NCBI GenBank assembly: GCA_022432975.1
Contig: CM039508.1
Coordinates: 28,647,008 to 28,711,007, forward strand
Direction of reading: 5' to 3'
Length of the DNA: 64,000 nt
From: Begonia masoniana
Lineage: Eukaryota; Streptophyta; Magnoliopsida; Cucurbitales; Begoniaceae
The notes under the pieces are model-generated. The model did not search any database. It worked only from the letters and a program-made list of their open reading frames with translations, and had not been told where the DNA came from. The position numbers were made by a program, and so were the translations under genes. This document shows, piece after piece, positions 45,768-57,302 of this stretch (its first letter is position 1; every line of letters starts with the position of its first letter).

Positions 45768-47242
45768 AGCTTCCTCCACGTCGTGGTTCCGCCACAAAAC
45801 TTTGACTAGCAGAATTTTCTTGTTGCGTAACACCTTGATAGAGGTCTCCAAGATCCGCACTGGCTTTTTCACATAAGTTAGTGTCAGTTTAACCTTGATC
45901 CCCCTTGTTTCAACGACATGAGATGGGTGACGCACACACTTTCTAAGCATGGATACGTGGAATACATTATGGATCCCCTCCATCGATGTCGAAAGCTGTA
46001 ATCGGTATGCCATCTTTCTGATCCTTTTTACACTAGGGAAGGGCCCTAAGTAACGAGGACTTACCTTGCCTCTTCTTCCAAATGTCATCACACCTTTGAA
46101 TGGAGAAATCTTTAAGTACACCTCGTCACCTTCATTGAACTCTATCTCCCTTCTTCTATTATCGGCATAGCTTTTCTGTCGGCTCTGCACTATCTCAATA
46201 CGTTGTCTGATGACGGTGATCTTCTCCGCCGTTTGTTGTAGAATATCAATGGCAAATTACACTATCCTAGCCAACTTCATCTCAATACAGTGGAGATCTA
46301 CATTTTCGCCCATATAGCGCTTCATACGGAGTCATGCCGATTGTAGCTTGGAAACTATTGTTGTATGAGAACTCGATTAGTGGAAAATACCTGCTCCACA
46401 AACCTTGAAATTCCAACACACAGGCTCTAAGCATATCCTTTAGAATTTGATTCGTTCTTTCTATCTAACCGTTAGTCTGAGGATGAAATGCCGTGCTGAA
46501 ATTTAGCTGAGTTCCCATGGCTTTGTGCAGAATTTTCCAAAATTTAAAGGTGAACCTCAGATCTCGATCGGAAACAATCGTGACCGGGACTCCAAGTAAT
46601 CTAACAATTTCCTGCACATAAAGCTCTGCAAGATGATCCATGGAATGTGTCATCTTGACTGACAGAAAATGGGTTGATTTCGTCAGATAGTCCACTATAA
46701 CCCAAATCCCATCGTGCTCTCTCGTGGTCCTGGGCAGCCCTACAATAAAATCCATAGAGATTTGCTCCTATTTCTATTTCGGATTTGCAGGGGTTGTAAA
46801 GTTCCGGCCAATCTTTGATGCTCTACTTTAACTTGTTGACAAACCAAACAGGTCTCCACGTACCTGGCAACCTCTCTTTTCATATTAGGCCACCAGAAAT
46901 GCTGTTTTAAATCCCTATACATCTTGGTGCTTCCTGGATGCACAGAGCATGCCGAGGAGTGTGCTTCTATCAAAATCTCTTTCTTTAGTTCCTCATCATT
47001 AGGCACGTACCACCTATGCCTGAACTTCAATACACCACCATCCGACTGATTGAAATCAGACGAGTCCTCGGATGTCATGCTCAACCTGTACTTTTCACAC
47101 TCCAAATCTTTCTGTTGAGCTTCTCGTATTTTATTCAATATCATCAGCCTAAGAGAAATGTTTGTAAGCATAGTGGACAACTCAGCCACAATCTCAACAT
47201 CAAACTTCTCAATCTCAGATTTTAATGTTACCGACATTGTTA
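45768..47242 (-). pseudogene. Element C integrase and truncated chromodomain
   Basis: Reads right to left in three pieces: zinc-binding region (AHSSACSVHPGSTKMYRDL, CLVCQQVK), core ([30 protein letters not shown]) and C-terminal part ([40 protein letters not shown]), with frameshifts or stops between them near 46750 and 46465-46190. The last codons VLWRNHDVEEA are the beginning of the chromodomain signature, which the intact Tekay pol at 4236 completes with TWE. The TGA that closes the frame comes from A's LTR start. Confidence 0.85.
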
Positions 47243-48939
47243 CTAGCGAAGGCTGACTCTAGAAGGCATTCTGCTTAAGGCATCGGCGAGCTTATTTGCC
47301 TTTCCCGGGTGGTATTTAATCTCGAAGTCGTAGTCTTTGACAAACTCCAACCACCTTCTTTGCCACATGTTCAACTCTTTTTGCGTAAATAGGTACTTTA
47401 AGCTCCTGTGGTCCGAATACACTTCGCATTGTTGCCCGTACAAATAATGTCTCTAAATTTTTAATGCGAAGACGACGGCTGCATGTTCTAGGTCGTGCGT
47501 CGGATAATTCTTTTCATACGACTTCAATTGCCGAGAAGCATACACAATAACCCTTCATTCCTCCAGAAGTACGCACCCAAGTCCAACCTTAGACGCATTG
47601 CAGTATATGCTGAACTTGTCGCCCTCAATTGGCAGTGTCAAAACTGGAGCCGTTGTCAATTTTTGTTTCAGCTCCAAAAAGCTTTTGTCGCATGTAGCCG
47701 ACCATACAAATTTCTCATTCTTCCTGGTCAAGCGTGAAAGAGGGACAACAATCTTTGAAAACCTCTCAATGAACTTCCGGTAATACCCGGCCAATCCAAG
47801 AAATCAGTGTATCTCCGCACATTCTTAGGTTGTGGCCAATTCTTGACAACTTCGATCTTAGTCGGATCCACAGAAATCCCCTCCTGAGATATAATATGGC
47901 CGAGGAAACTAATTTGGTCCAGCCAAAACTCACACTTGGAGAACTTCAGGTAAAGCTGATGTTGTTTTAAAATCCTTAAGATAATCCGTAGTTGCTCTTC
48001 GTGTTCCTCCTTCGTTTTAGAGTAGATCAAGATGTCGTCAATGAATACAACAACAAACTTGTCCAAATACTCCTTGAAGACGCGATTCATTAGGTCCATG
48101 AAAGTTGCGGGGGCATTGGTAAGTCCAAAAGACATTACTAAAAACTCGTAATGCCCGTACCTTGTTCGACACGCCGTCTTTTGAACATCTTCTCTTCGGA
48201 CTCTCAACTGATGATAACCCAAGCGTAGGTCGATCTTTGAAAATACTAGGGCACCCTGAAGTTGGTCAAACAAGTCATCTATTCCTGGTAACGGGTATTT
48301 ATATTTCACCGTCAACTTGTTCAACTCCCTATAGTTGATGCACATCCTGAGAGTTCTGTCTTTCTTCTTAACGAACAGAACTAGCGCACCCCATGGAGAA
48401 AAGCTAGGTCGGATGAATCTCTTATCTAACAATTCTTCTAGCTGAGACTTCTCTTTTAGTTTGGCAGGCGTCAATCTGTACGGATTCTTGGACACAGGCG
48501 CAGAACCTGGATAAACATCAATTACAAATTCAATGTCCCGGTCTTGTAGTAAACTGGAAAGATCATCAAGAAAGATTTCTGTAAACTCTTTCACGATAAG
48601 AAGGTCACTCAGCTTTACTTTGTTGAATAACCGAGTATCAACCACCGTGGCCAAGTAAACTAAGCAGCTATCTTTAAATTACTCACTGACCTTCATAGAA
48701 TAGGAAGTAGGCAGCCCACTGATCCGATTCATTGCTTGGAAGGTAAACTTTTCTCTATTCGGGGAACAAAAAGTCACCATCCAGGATCTGTAGTCAATGG
48801 TGGCGAAATGGCGAGACAGCTAGTCCATCCCCAAAATAAAATCATACCGCTCTATGCCCATAACTATCAGACGAGCATAAAGGATATTATTCCCCACTGA
48901 GACGACATTGCCTTGAAAAATATGATCTGGCTGCATATG
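47243..48939 (-). pseudogene. Element C protease end, reverse transcriptase and RNase H
   Basis: From the right: protease remainder with several stops, then an open stretch 48654-47728 with [66 protein letters not shown] and [11 protein letters not shown] (RT catalytic Asp pair). A frameshift near 47800 leads to 47794-47555 ([29 protein letters not shown], where the RNase H Asp is Asn). After another break, 47443-47243 carries [16 protein letters not shown] and [11 protein letters not shown]. The family order is complete but the frame is broken at least three times. Confidence 0.85.
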
Positions 48940-50160
48940 CTAACCCGAAGGCAGCATTACTCTATACTCACACTCTGCTAATTCAGACACTAACTTCAAT
49001 CTAAATACGCAAGTAGTGCAAATAAAGGAGTGTGTAGCCCCCGTATCTATCAATGAAAATACCGTTATGCCTGTGATCAAGATAGTACCTGCAATAACGG
49101 AAGGTTGAGCCTCGTCATCAATGTCACCAGGCTCAATGAAAGCAAAAACCCTTTGCACAACTCTTCTCTGATCTGTGCCTGGTTGGTCTCTGCCTGCTCT
49201 CGGGCAATCCCTAACATAGTGGCCACTCTCTCCACATCGAAAGCATTTATCCGTTCCCAATCGGCAATCGCCACTATGCTCCCTCTGGCACTTAGGGCAC
49301 AAAGGCTTTTGAGGAGCTTCCTGGGCTTGCTTTCACTTTCTTTGATCGCCCTTTTTGTCATAGGGCCTTTTTACTCCTCATTGTTGTACTTGTTGTTGTC
49401 CCCTCGGTTGCCAGCCTCTATTCCGGGGTTGAGGCTGAATCTCCTTAAAGAACCCTCTAGCCAGTTCTCTCGGTTTAACACATTTCAGTTCTGTAGCCTC
49501 AAACTCCAGGGCTCTTGCTGCAATATCGGCATAGAGTACATCCGAAATCCCGGATATTATTACACTCTTTCGAATCTCCAGTTGTAGCCTTTGCATGAAC
49601 TAGTGTACTTTATCTTCATTCTCTCTCACAAGGAGCGGTGCAAACCTTAACAGGGCCTCAAACTTCAGTATATACTCAGCCACTGAACCACTCTGTCGTA
49701 GCTGCTAGAAGTCTACCAATTTGGACGCTCGCACTGTTTGGCTGAAATATTTGTCGTAGAACACGGTCTTGAACCGTTCCCACGTCATCACTGTCACGTC
49801 TGTAGTTGCTTTGATGGAGTCCCACCAAAACCAAGCATCCAATGCCAAATGAAAAGTGACACATGCGACTTTCTCCCCATTCTCTATCTTCGCATACGCC
49901 AACATGTCCTCTATAGTTCGAACCCACTCCTCAGCTACAAAGGGGTCCGAAGATTGTTCGTTGAATACTGGAGGTCGTAGCTTTTGGAACCTTTTCATAC
50001 CATGGTTGTTCGAAACTACCAATTCTCGGGCTCCTTGACCCTCACAGTTTATTAATCTTTCGATTTGCTGAGCTTGCCTGTGCATATGTTGAGTCTGACG
50101 ATCAAGCAAGTCCGTTAATCTGTCCATGGCTTCGTCCCTAGCATCTCTACCTCAGACCAT
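48940..50160 (-). pseudogene. gag: Element C gag, zinc motifs and protease start
   Basis: The expected start ATG near 50160 is followed directly by a TGA two codons on. The capsid part is readable from 50127 (MDRLTDLLDRQTQHMHRQ, EEWVRTIEDMLAYAK, WERFKTVFYDKYF) to a stop near 49705, and again at 49596-49378. Then 49302-48940 carries CPKCQREHSGDC, a complete CCHC knuckle CFRCGESGHYVRDC and a normal protease active site SLIDTGATHSF, in one frame. This normal motif is the local reference for the DTW variant in the younger Tekay element. Confidence 0.83.
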
Positions 50161-50306
50161 TTTGTAATCCTATAAAATGTAAAGAAAAATAATCCTAAGA
50201 AATCAAAATAAAAGAACACTCATAACATACTTACAATTGAAGAAGTATGTCCGTGTAGTGGCTTGCGCTGTCGAACAGTTTACAAAACCGATTTTAAAAC
50301 CCGGGA

Positions 50307-50318
50307 GCTCTGATACCA
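50307..50318 (-). other. Primer-binding site (element C)
   Basis: Minus strand TGGTATCAGAGC, three bases after the LTR end: initiator-Met type. Confidence 0.85.
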
Positions 50319-50321
50319 TAA

Positions 50322-52675
50322 TGTAACATCCCCTAAATTATCCCCTTGTCACTATTCCTAAAAATCCCAAAAATTTTGAACTTTCATTTTCATCCTTTAA
50401 TCTTACTCGTGTACAAACAATTAATTCATTCAACGGAAGACATACAATGCGTAGGGTCCATGTATATAAAAAAACTAAACTTAATTGCAAGAGTTAAAAC
50501 TGTAGAAGAGGGGTTTCGATTGGCGTCTCAAACTCTCTGGAATTGACTATGACTAAAATCGGTCGATGTTTAGTTCTCCTCTGGTTATGGCTCTTTGTAA
50601 CCTTGATAAACATCCTAAGCTTTTTGGACTTTATTCCATCTAATCGGTCGATATGGCCTCTGTAACAAGATCGGTCGACGTGATTGTCCACAAAATCAGA
50701 CGACGTCTTCGTCCACAAAATCGGACGTCGTCATTGTCCACAAAATCAGACGACGTCTTCGTCCACCAAGATCGGACGACGTCTTTGTCCACAGAATTGG
50801 ACGACATCTTCTTCCACAAAATTGGACGACGTATTCATCCACAAAATGGGACAACGTCATGGTCTACAAAATCGGACGACGTCTTCGTCCACAAAATCGG
50901 ACAACGTCATTGTCCACAAAATCGGACGACGTCTTCGTCTACAAAATCGGACGACATCTTCATCCACCAAGATCAAACGACGTCTTCGTCCATAAAATTT
51001 GACGACGTTTTCATCCACAAAATTGGACGACGTCTTCGACTCCAGAATACTTAACTAAATTTAGATAGAATCGCCCATAAAACATCAGCCGATCGATCGC
51101 CTACCCTGGCAATCGATCAGTTAGCTCTCTGATTTTAATTTCAGAGTGCTGCCTCCCTACCTCTTCATCACACGTCTCTTCCCTTCCTTTTTATCTTCCA
51201 CTAACTATACAAAACCACAAACCATAAATCAAATTCCTCAAAATTCTAATCCATTTCAAGTATCAAAATAGGCATTCTGTACATTCGTTTATCAAGCTAT
51301 CTAAAAGAAACATCTATCCATAAAATTATCCAGAAATGTCAAAACATCAACATTTACTAACTAATCACCCATCAGCCCTACATAAACCCAAAAACCCCTA
51401 AATACTTAGTCATTTGCTCCCACGGGTCAAAAGTTGCCTCGACTGCTCAGTGCACTCTCACGGACATCCTTTTTCAATCTATGTGTTCTTCGAGTAGAGG
51501 AGCTTCTTGCTCTCCTGCTTCTATGTCACCTATACCACAAAAACATCTGTGAGCTAAAGGCTCAGTAAATCTACTTAAATGAAAATACATGCTATGCATA
51601 TGACATTTAGAAAATCATGCATTTCTTTCATTCTTTAGTTTCATAGCAGAGGGTGTCACCGGGTGTTGACTCTCACCAGATGGAGAGGGCACATCTCGCG
51701 GTTAGATAGCACTTTCCATCTACCGGGGAGAAAACATGCTCCTCCTCTCAGGACAGCCATGTCTGAACCCCACCCCGACATGACCATAGTTACGTGCATT
51801 CATATCTTTTCATTAGTCCTTTCCTTTTTCATGAAAACATAGTACGGAAATTAATTTTCATGCTTTTTCAAAAACATGGTGCATGGACATGTACAGTGCA
51901 TTAATCGTAAAGAAAGCATAAAACAGTACATAGAACCTAGTAAAATATTCTAGCATAACGAATATTCTAAACTACCCATTCAACCTACACTGAACACTAA
52001 AATCACCAAATATCCTTAATTAACAATTTCTCTTATGGTGTAGGCCGAATCGGCCAAGAAAGTCACAAAGACTTACCTCGGGTCCACAGCACACCGAGCA
52101 CTATCTGTGAGCCTTGTTCACCTAAGTCAATCCACAATACACGACATTAAAACCGAGCTTAAACAATCGATTTACGACGAATTCCAGAATTTTGATCCCT
52201 AACTCTAATCGAATAACAACTCTAAAAATCGAAGACTAACATCCAAAACGTTAGAACCTTACCTAGGGTCGCGGTTGAGGAAGAAAACGTGAAGGATCAA
52301 CAGAGCTTGGAGGATGAATCGGTGTTGGCTTGAGGAACTTGTCGTCTGGGAGCCAAAATCGCTAGAGAAGTTGTTTGGGAGAGGAAATATCGTGAAGTGC
52401 TCGAGAAGGGAGGGGGAAATGTGATTTTATTATAATTTTGGCTTGTACATTACCATATAGCCCTTCATTCAATTTTCTATAAATCCTCCACTTATTTCGT
52501 TAAACGGGTTTATCGACTCGTTTTCTCCAAATTTTCTTATTTCACCAAAAATTTCTCATTTCTTACTAGGGCTCTAATAAAACTTTCCGTTCACAAAACG
52601 GACCTAGTTTGATATATTTACTAAAATGCCATTACATAGTGAAAAATCTAAAATCCCGTAAAATCGGGTGTTACA
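50322..52675 (-). repeat. Element C 5' LTR (2354 bp)
   Basis: Plus strand begins TGTAACATCCCC and ends TCGGGTGTTACA; sense strand begins TGTAACACCCGATT. Matches the solo LTR 28719-31085 over its start and a central block. It contains the 25-bp array 50676-51050 in its sense 3' third. The next bases, ATTCC, are the predicted TSD. Confidence 0.87.
50676..51050. repeat. 25-bp minisatellite, 15 units, in element C LTR
   Basis: Units of CGACGTCTTCGTCCAC plus AAAATCGGA with substitutions; 375 bp makes about 15 units. The period is not a multiple of three, so open frames across it have no meaning. Confidence 0.92.
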
Positions 52676-52683
52676 ATTCCTAC

Positions 52684-52761
52684 CTCGACAATTATTGCTC
52701 TTCTTTTGCATAGGAGCGACAACCTCAGGAACTAGCCTGTAGGCCATGAACTCGTTCGAGC
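52684..52761 (-). other. Exon-like 78-bp segment, copy 1
   Basis: On the minus strand a 78-base open segment follows a pyrimidine-rich TTTATTTTAG acceptor and precedes a GTAGG donor. It encodes SNEFMAYRLVPEVVAPMQ and then KKSNNCR in the shared frame. A second copy of the same length and phase lies at 62230-62307. I do not recognise the protein. It may be a fragment of a duplicated host gene or of a gene-carrying transposon. Element C is inserted just after the donor site. Confidence 0.5.
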
Positions 52762-52908
52762 CTAAAATAAAATCAATGTTAGGAAATCCCTTTTAATCAT
52801 TAGGAGAGACATATGGATAGATCCTATAGCGAAACTACGACCCAATCATGAGCACTATAAATGGTCGCGAACTTATAGGAACCATACATGATGTCTGGAC
52901 CTTGCAGG

Positions 52909-52913
52909 GTCGG
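52909..52913. repeat. TSD GTCGG, left copy (small solo LTR)
   Basis: Repeated at 53832-53836, directly after GTTACA. Confidence 0.75.
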
Positions 52914-53831
52914 TATAACGCCCCCGAACCGACCCCGACTCGGTGTGCTACTTTGCTAACCAACCCCGCGTTTAAAACGTCGTTTAAACAATTTTCGTAG
53001 AATTTCGACTTAAAACGATTAATAATAAAAATAGCGAAAGTAACCCGACGTTATGGATTTAAAAATCAAAAATCGGTAATATAACGGCTAAAAGTTTTGA
53101 AATCCAAAACCTGAAAATAAACAACGTTTAAAATCACAATTCCAACCAGTATCACCCAATTCTATAAACATCAAACCTTACTAACTAAACTAACCAAAAT
53201 ATTGCCAAATACAAAATAAAATCTAAACTAACATATTTAACAATTAACTAACCAATTTGGAAAGAAAACCAACTTGAGAAACCAAAAATTCGGAATTTAT
53301 GGTTAGGGTTTTCCAAACCCTAACCAAATCCATCACAACCACCCTAAAAACACTACAAATCAACTCCTTGGTGTAATAAACTAAAAACCCATGGGAAATT
53401 ACCTTGAAATGTCTTGAGAAAATGAAGAAAGAAGGAGAGGAATCGTCGGCTATGTAGGAAAGGGAGAAAGGGCGATGGAGGAGAAGAAGAACAAATGAAA
53501 ACCCACCTTTTTCTTTCTTAATTTATGCATTTACTTCACCAAATGAAATTACCACAAAGCCCTCACTTTATTCACTTTAATCCAACGCCAAACCACAACC
53601 AAAACACCATTTCTTTCATCAATTCCATTCACACAATTTGATTGGTTAACACACATTGACAAAGTCAAACTCAAACTCTCCACCAATCACAATTGAGTTT
53701 GACTTGTCAAACTCTCCACCAATCACCTTTCTCTTCTAATACCCTTCTATATGCACTAAATTTGAATAATTAATCACTCATACTTGACTTTGATTAGGGT
53801 TACACACTCTGAGAAAAGTTCGGGTGTTACA
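52914..53831 (-). mobile_element. Solo LTR (918 bp), TG..TA ends
   Basis: Plus strand begins TATAACGCCCCCG and ends CGGGTGTTACA; sense (minus) begins TGTAACACCCGAAC, as do the gypsy LTRs here. The opposite end is TA instead of CA, a single change. TSD GTCGG supports an insertion. It has no internal region. A CTCTCCACCAATCAC repeat occurs twice near 53676 and 53712. Confidence 0.75.
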
Positions 53832-53836
53832 GTCGG
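53832..53836. repeat. TSD GTCGG, right copy (small solo LTR)
   Basis: Equal to 52909-52913. Confidence 0.75.
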
Positions 53837-55007
53837 CCTTTGTTCGTCTCCATTTGAAGAGGGGTCGACCTCCTTGTCGACACTTAAAGATAAATGTTGT
53901 TACACTAGTCAACACTTATAGGAAGGCGTCAAAACCTTCAAGCAATGGTTAACCCTCTCGGGTTCCAACATGTGGAGATTGGCAACTCTAGCGGTCGATA
54001 CTTGTTCTTCTTGAGTTTTGGCAGCGGTCAACACTTTCACCAAAAATTCAACTCTACAATGTGTTGACCAATCTCTCTAAGAGGTCGACACCTATTTGGC
54101 TGTGTTTCTAGCAACAAGTTTCGAAGTTTTAACTGACCTTCGATAGCGGTTGACACTTTGACATTTTCTAGCGAGGAAAAGTTGCGAAAATCGCCTCCCT
54201 TCACTGTTTCTCATCTTCAATCAACCAACAAACTTATATAAACTTAAATATACTTAGATAACACAAAAATAACCCAAGAATTTGAGCTCCTTTGCTCGAA
54301 TCCAACTTTTTGCACAAGTATAACATTGAAACAAAAAATGGAGAGGTTAAGACGACTTATCCGTGAAACGTCTTAACAAAAGTTGATGCTCATTGCTCTA
54401 CGAACACAACCCAAGCCTCAAAAATTGATGAGTTTCTTTTTCGTTTCGCTCTCCTCTCTCTTGCTTTCCCTATCTTCCTCCCTCCCTCCGCGGTGACAAA
54501 ATGAGGGGAGAGTTTCCTCCTCTCATTCCTTTATTCTTTCCCCTTAAAATAATTTAATTAAATAATTCATTAATATATAATATATAAATTAATACATTTT
54601 ATATATTATTTTCAAATTGACAAAACCCAACATTTTCAAAAATTTACAATGTTTAAATTCCAAATTACCCAACATTACTTTCTTCTAATTTCAACCCCAA
54701 GGTAATTTCTCAAACTATTGATTTTACCAAAAATACGAAAAAAATATAACGCAACCACAACACGATAAAACAAGTTAACTCATGACACGTTGGTCGTCAA
54801 TAATAGAAAAAGTTGACGGATGGAATTTAAATAATGATAAAAATACAAATTTTTACAATTATCATAGAGACAATGTGTAGCTTATCGTTGCGAAGTTTCC
54901 CTTTTGTTTCTCTATCTTTTTCCCTTAAGTGTTATTTCTGCATAACTTTTCTTTGGATTATATGATGCACTATCTTACTATTTTGTAATCACTCTGTAGA
55001 CTTAGTT
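53837..55007. other. No gene recognised; GTCGAC-rich and AT-rich DNA
   Basis: 53850-54190 has repeated GTCGAC and GTCAACACTT motifs. The remainder is AT-rich, including TATATAATATATAA near 54570-54610. Nothing coding can be supported. Confidence 0.6.
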
Positions 55008-55133
55008 CATTCTGTGTGGGTTACTATGTTATTTTTCGTTAAGTCTTCTGCTACAAACTGAGTCATGGGCTGGGTGATTACGTCCTCTCTCAAGATTAGG
55101 TTGTTCTATCTGGTGTTTCTATCTTGGCACGCC
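55008..55133 (+). repeat. Diverged 125-bp repeat, copy 1
   Basis: Contains TTCATTCTGTGTGGG, AAGTCTTCTGCTA and GGGCTGGGTGATTACG; a diverged copy is at 57178-57302. LTR-like in appearance, family unknown. Confidence 0.6.
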
Positions 55134-57177
55134 TTCAGGTCATGACACTGCCAATTCAAGACATCAGAGAGAAATTTGATGCAGTTGGGTATGATTCTAG
55201 TTCAGATTCTATTTTATTCTTTGTAGTCTTAAAAGTAAAATTTCTTTTAGGTCCTTCGACAAATTTGTCCTCTCCTTTGTCTCTGTTGCCTTTGAATCCC
55301 ATCCCCAAGTTGAAGTGTCGACTAGTTGGTCGACACTATGCTCAACGTGTCAATCCTTGCCAACCCGAGAGCAAGGGCAAACTCTTTGGTCAAGATGTCG
55401 ACCCCTGCCTTCAGGTGTTGACTGCTAAGGTCGATTGGTCAACCCATGCTTGTTTCAATCGACCGCACTGTCTTTTGATTTGGAAAATTTTCTCGCCTCG
55501 CCGAGGTTAGCGATCGTTTTTCATGGTATCCTAGGGTTGATGTAGGATCCATCTATTGTTCATCCTTGTTCATTGATCAGAGTTTAGATGTCGTCCCTTG
55601 TCAATTAGAGTTTCTAGTCATAATTTATTTTCCTTTGGCATTTCTCTTGTTATGATTTGAGATTTGATGTCGAGTTGGTTATAGGTTCCAACAATGTCTC
55701 TGTTCTTGATGCCTTGTTTCCAGTGCTTGATACCATTAACGTGTTCTGATAGTCAGTAAGGTTGTGGTCGTCATTGAGGTAGATGTTTCTTTATTGTACT
55801 GTTTTTGTGTGGCATGGTTGTTAAAACTTTCTTTGGCGGATTGACACATGTGAAAACTTTGATTGGGCCTGGTCGTCGCACGTTAGTTTTTATGTATATG
55901 TATGCACATTTTACATGTCTAAATTTCAAGTACATGGTATTTAATTTAATTTTGTTATACTTGTATGCTCGATGGGTTGATTTTAATTGGGCTGGCCAAG
56001 CCTTTCTGGTATAAGTCTTCAGTTGTTTTTGGCTGTACCAGTCGAGCAACCCAAATAACTAAAGTCAAATATGATGCTTTTTTTGGGGCTAATGGAGCCT
56101 TTTGATAACTGTATTTTGTTGTTTTGAATTGTATTTGGATGAGCAACCAGAGTCAGATTGTATGCACCTTTTGCTGAGTAGAGGTTACCTGTTTGTAGGT
56201 AGCGAAATGGGTAATAAGGCAATGATGACAAGCTTTTTGGCATTCGAATCCTTAAACTTTGCCAGGGTATTTTTATTTAATACGTTGGGTGGTGTCATGC
56301 TGGAGTTTGCTTGCTGGCCATCAGTGCATATTTACATGGGTGGTATCGTTGCTAACTAGTTCTTCGGCCATCAGTGGACATTCACCTGTTGTATCATCGT
56401 TGAGTTACTCACTGATAGCCCTGGTCACATGGCTGGATCTTTTGATTGTCATCGCTTTTGTAGTTTCTTTCTGACTCATGAGGTGCTACCTGATCTTTGA
56501 TTACCACTTTTCAATGATTGTGTGTCGAAGGGGTCTGATTGTGTGTCGAAGAGGTCTTTGTGTGACTCCTTGTTCACTAGGACTATTTTAAAATGAAAGT
56601 GGTGATGAATTAGTTTATGTATAGTTATCTATCTATCTAGCAATGTTTTTTAACCTTCCCTATTGATGGCTTTTGAGTTTATTTTTAAAATAGTATAAAT
56701 GATTTGATGATTTAAAATCTCTGGCTTGTGGAGCCTTTTTAAAGATGAATGGAAAACGTTTTGAATGTAAATCCATGCACTATATTTTTATAATTGTCTA
56801 ATAGTTTTGAAAAAAAAATGATAAAACTAATTTCAATATACATTTTAATATTTGATTATAATATAAGATTCTTTATGGAGTTACTCGCTAACTTATGCAT
56901 TTGAGTATAATATAAGATTCCTTTCTCAGGTTAGGATCATGGAGGCTGGTGTTGCTGTTGCTCGTTGAGGAGTGGATTCCCTACTTCGTCCTTCACTTTA
57001 TTTTCCTTGAGTGTTATTGTTTGTTTTGTTGAGGAAGTTCGTTGTTTAAATTTCTCCTTATTCTAGTTTGTATAAGATTTTTGGGTGTTAGTACTTCTTT
57101 TGCTACACAACTTTTTATTAGTTTATTTAAATTTTTACACCATCTTATTTTTATGTGATTGCTATAATGATTATGGC
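55134..57177. other. No gene recognised; diverged repeat DNA
   Basis: An open stretch of 128 codons at 55124-55510 overlaps the repeat and a GTCGAC-rich tract, with no recognisable domain. An inverted repeat AGTGTCGAC/GTCGACACT with a 6-base loop lies at 55314-55337. 55540-57177 has T-rich, intron-like sequence and short frames without recognisable domains. Confidence 0.5.
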
Positions 57178-57302
57178 TCATTCTGTGTGGGACAGAGTTC
57201 AGTTTATTATAAAGTCTTCTGCTAAAAACTTAGTCTTGGGCTGGGTAGTGAGATCGTCTCTATAGACTAGGTCGCTCAAACCGGCGTTTCTGTCTAGGCT
57301 CA
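57178..57302 (+). repeat. Diverged 125-bp repeat, copy 2
   Basis: Contains CTCATTCTGTGTGGG, AAGTCTTCTGCTA and GGGCTGGGTAGTGAGA; pairs with 55008-55133. Confidence 0.6.

Larger units (their letters stand above)
45768..52675 (-). mobile_element. Element C: Tekay-type Ty3/gypsy retrotransposon, 5' part
   Basis: Minus strand. 5' LTR 50322-52675, PBS 50307-50318, gag about 50160-49378, zinc motifs and protease, RT, RNase H, integrase and the start of a chromodomain, which is cut at 45768 by insertion of A. The remaining chromodomain, PPT and 3' LTR should lie left of the window. Many stops and frameshifts make it the most decayed element with recognisable gag-pol. Its LTR belongs to the same family group as the solo LTR 28719-31085. 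Confidence 0.88.

Noticed and set aside
50653..51054. 133-codon plus-strand frame with repeated SSTKSDD-like motifs
   Set aside because: Lies on the 25-bp minisatellite of the element C LTR; opposite to the element's sense and off-period.
55124..55510. 128-codon open frame as a host gene
   Set aside because: Overlaps a diverged repeat and a palindrome-rich tract; no recognisable domain and no support for a start.
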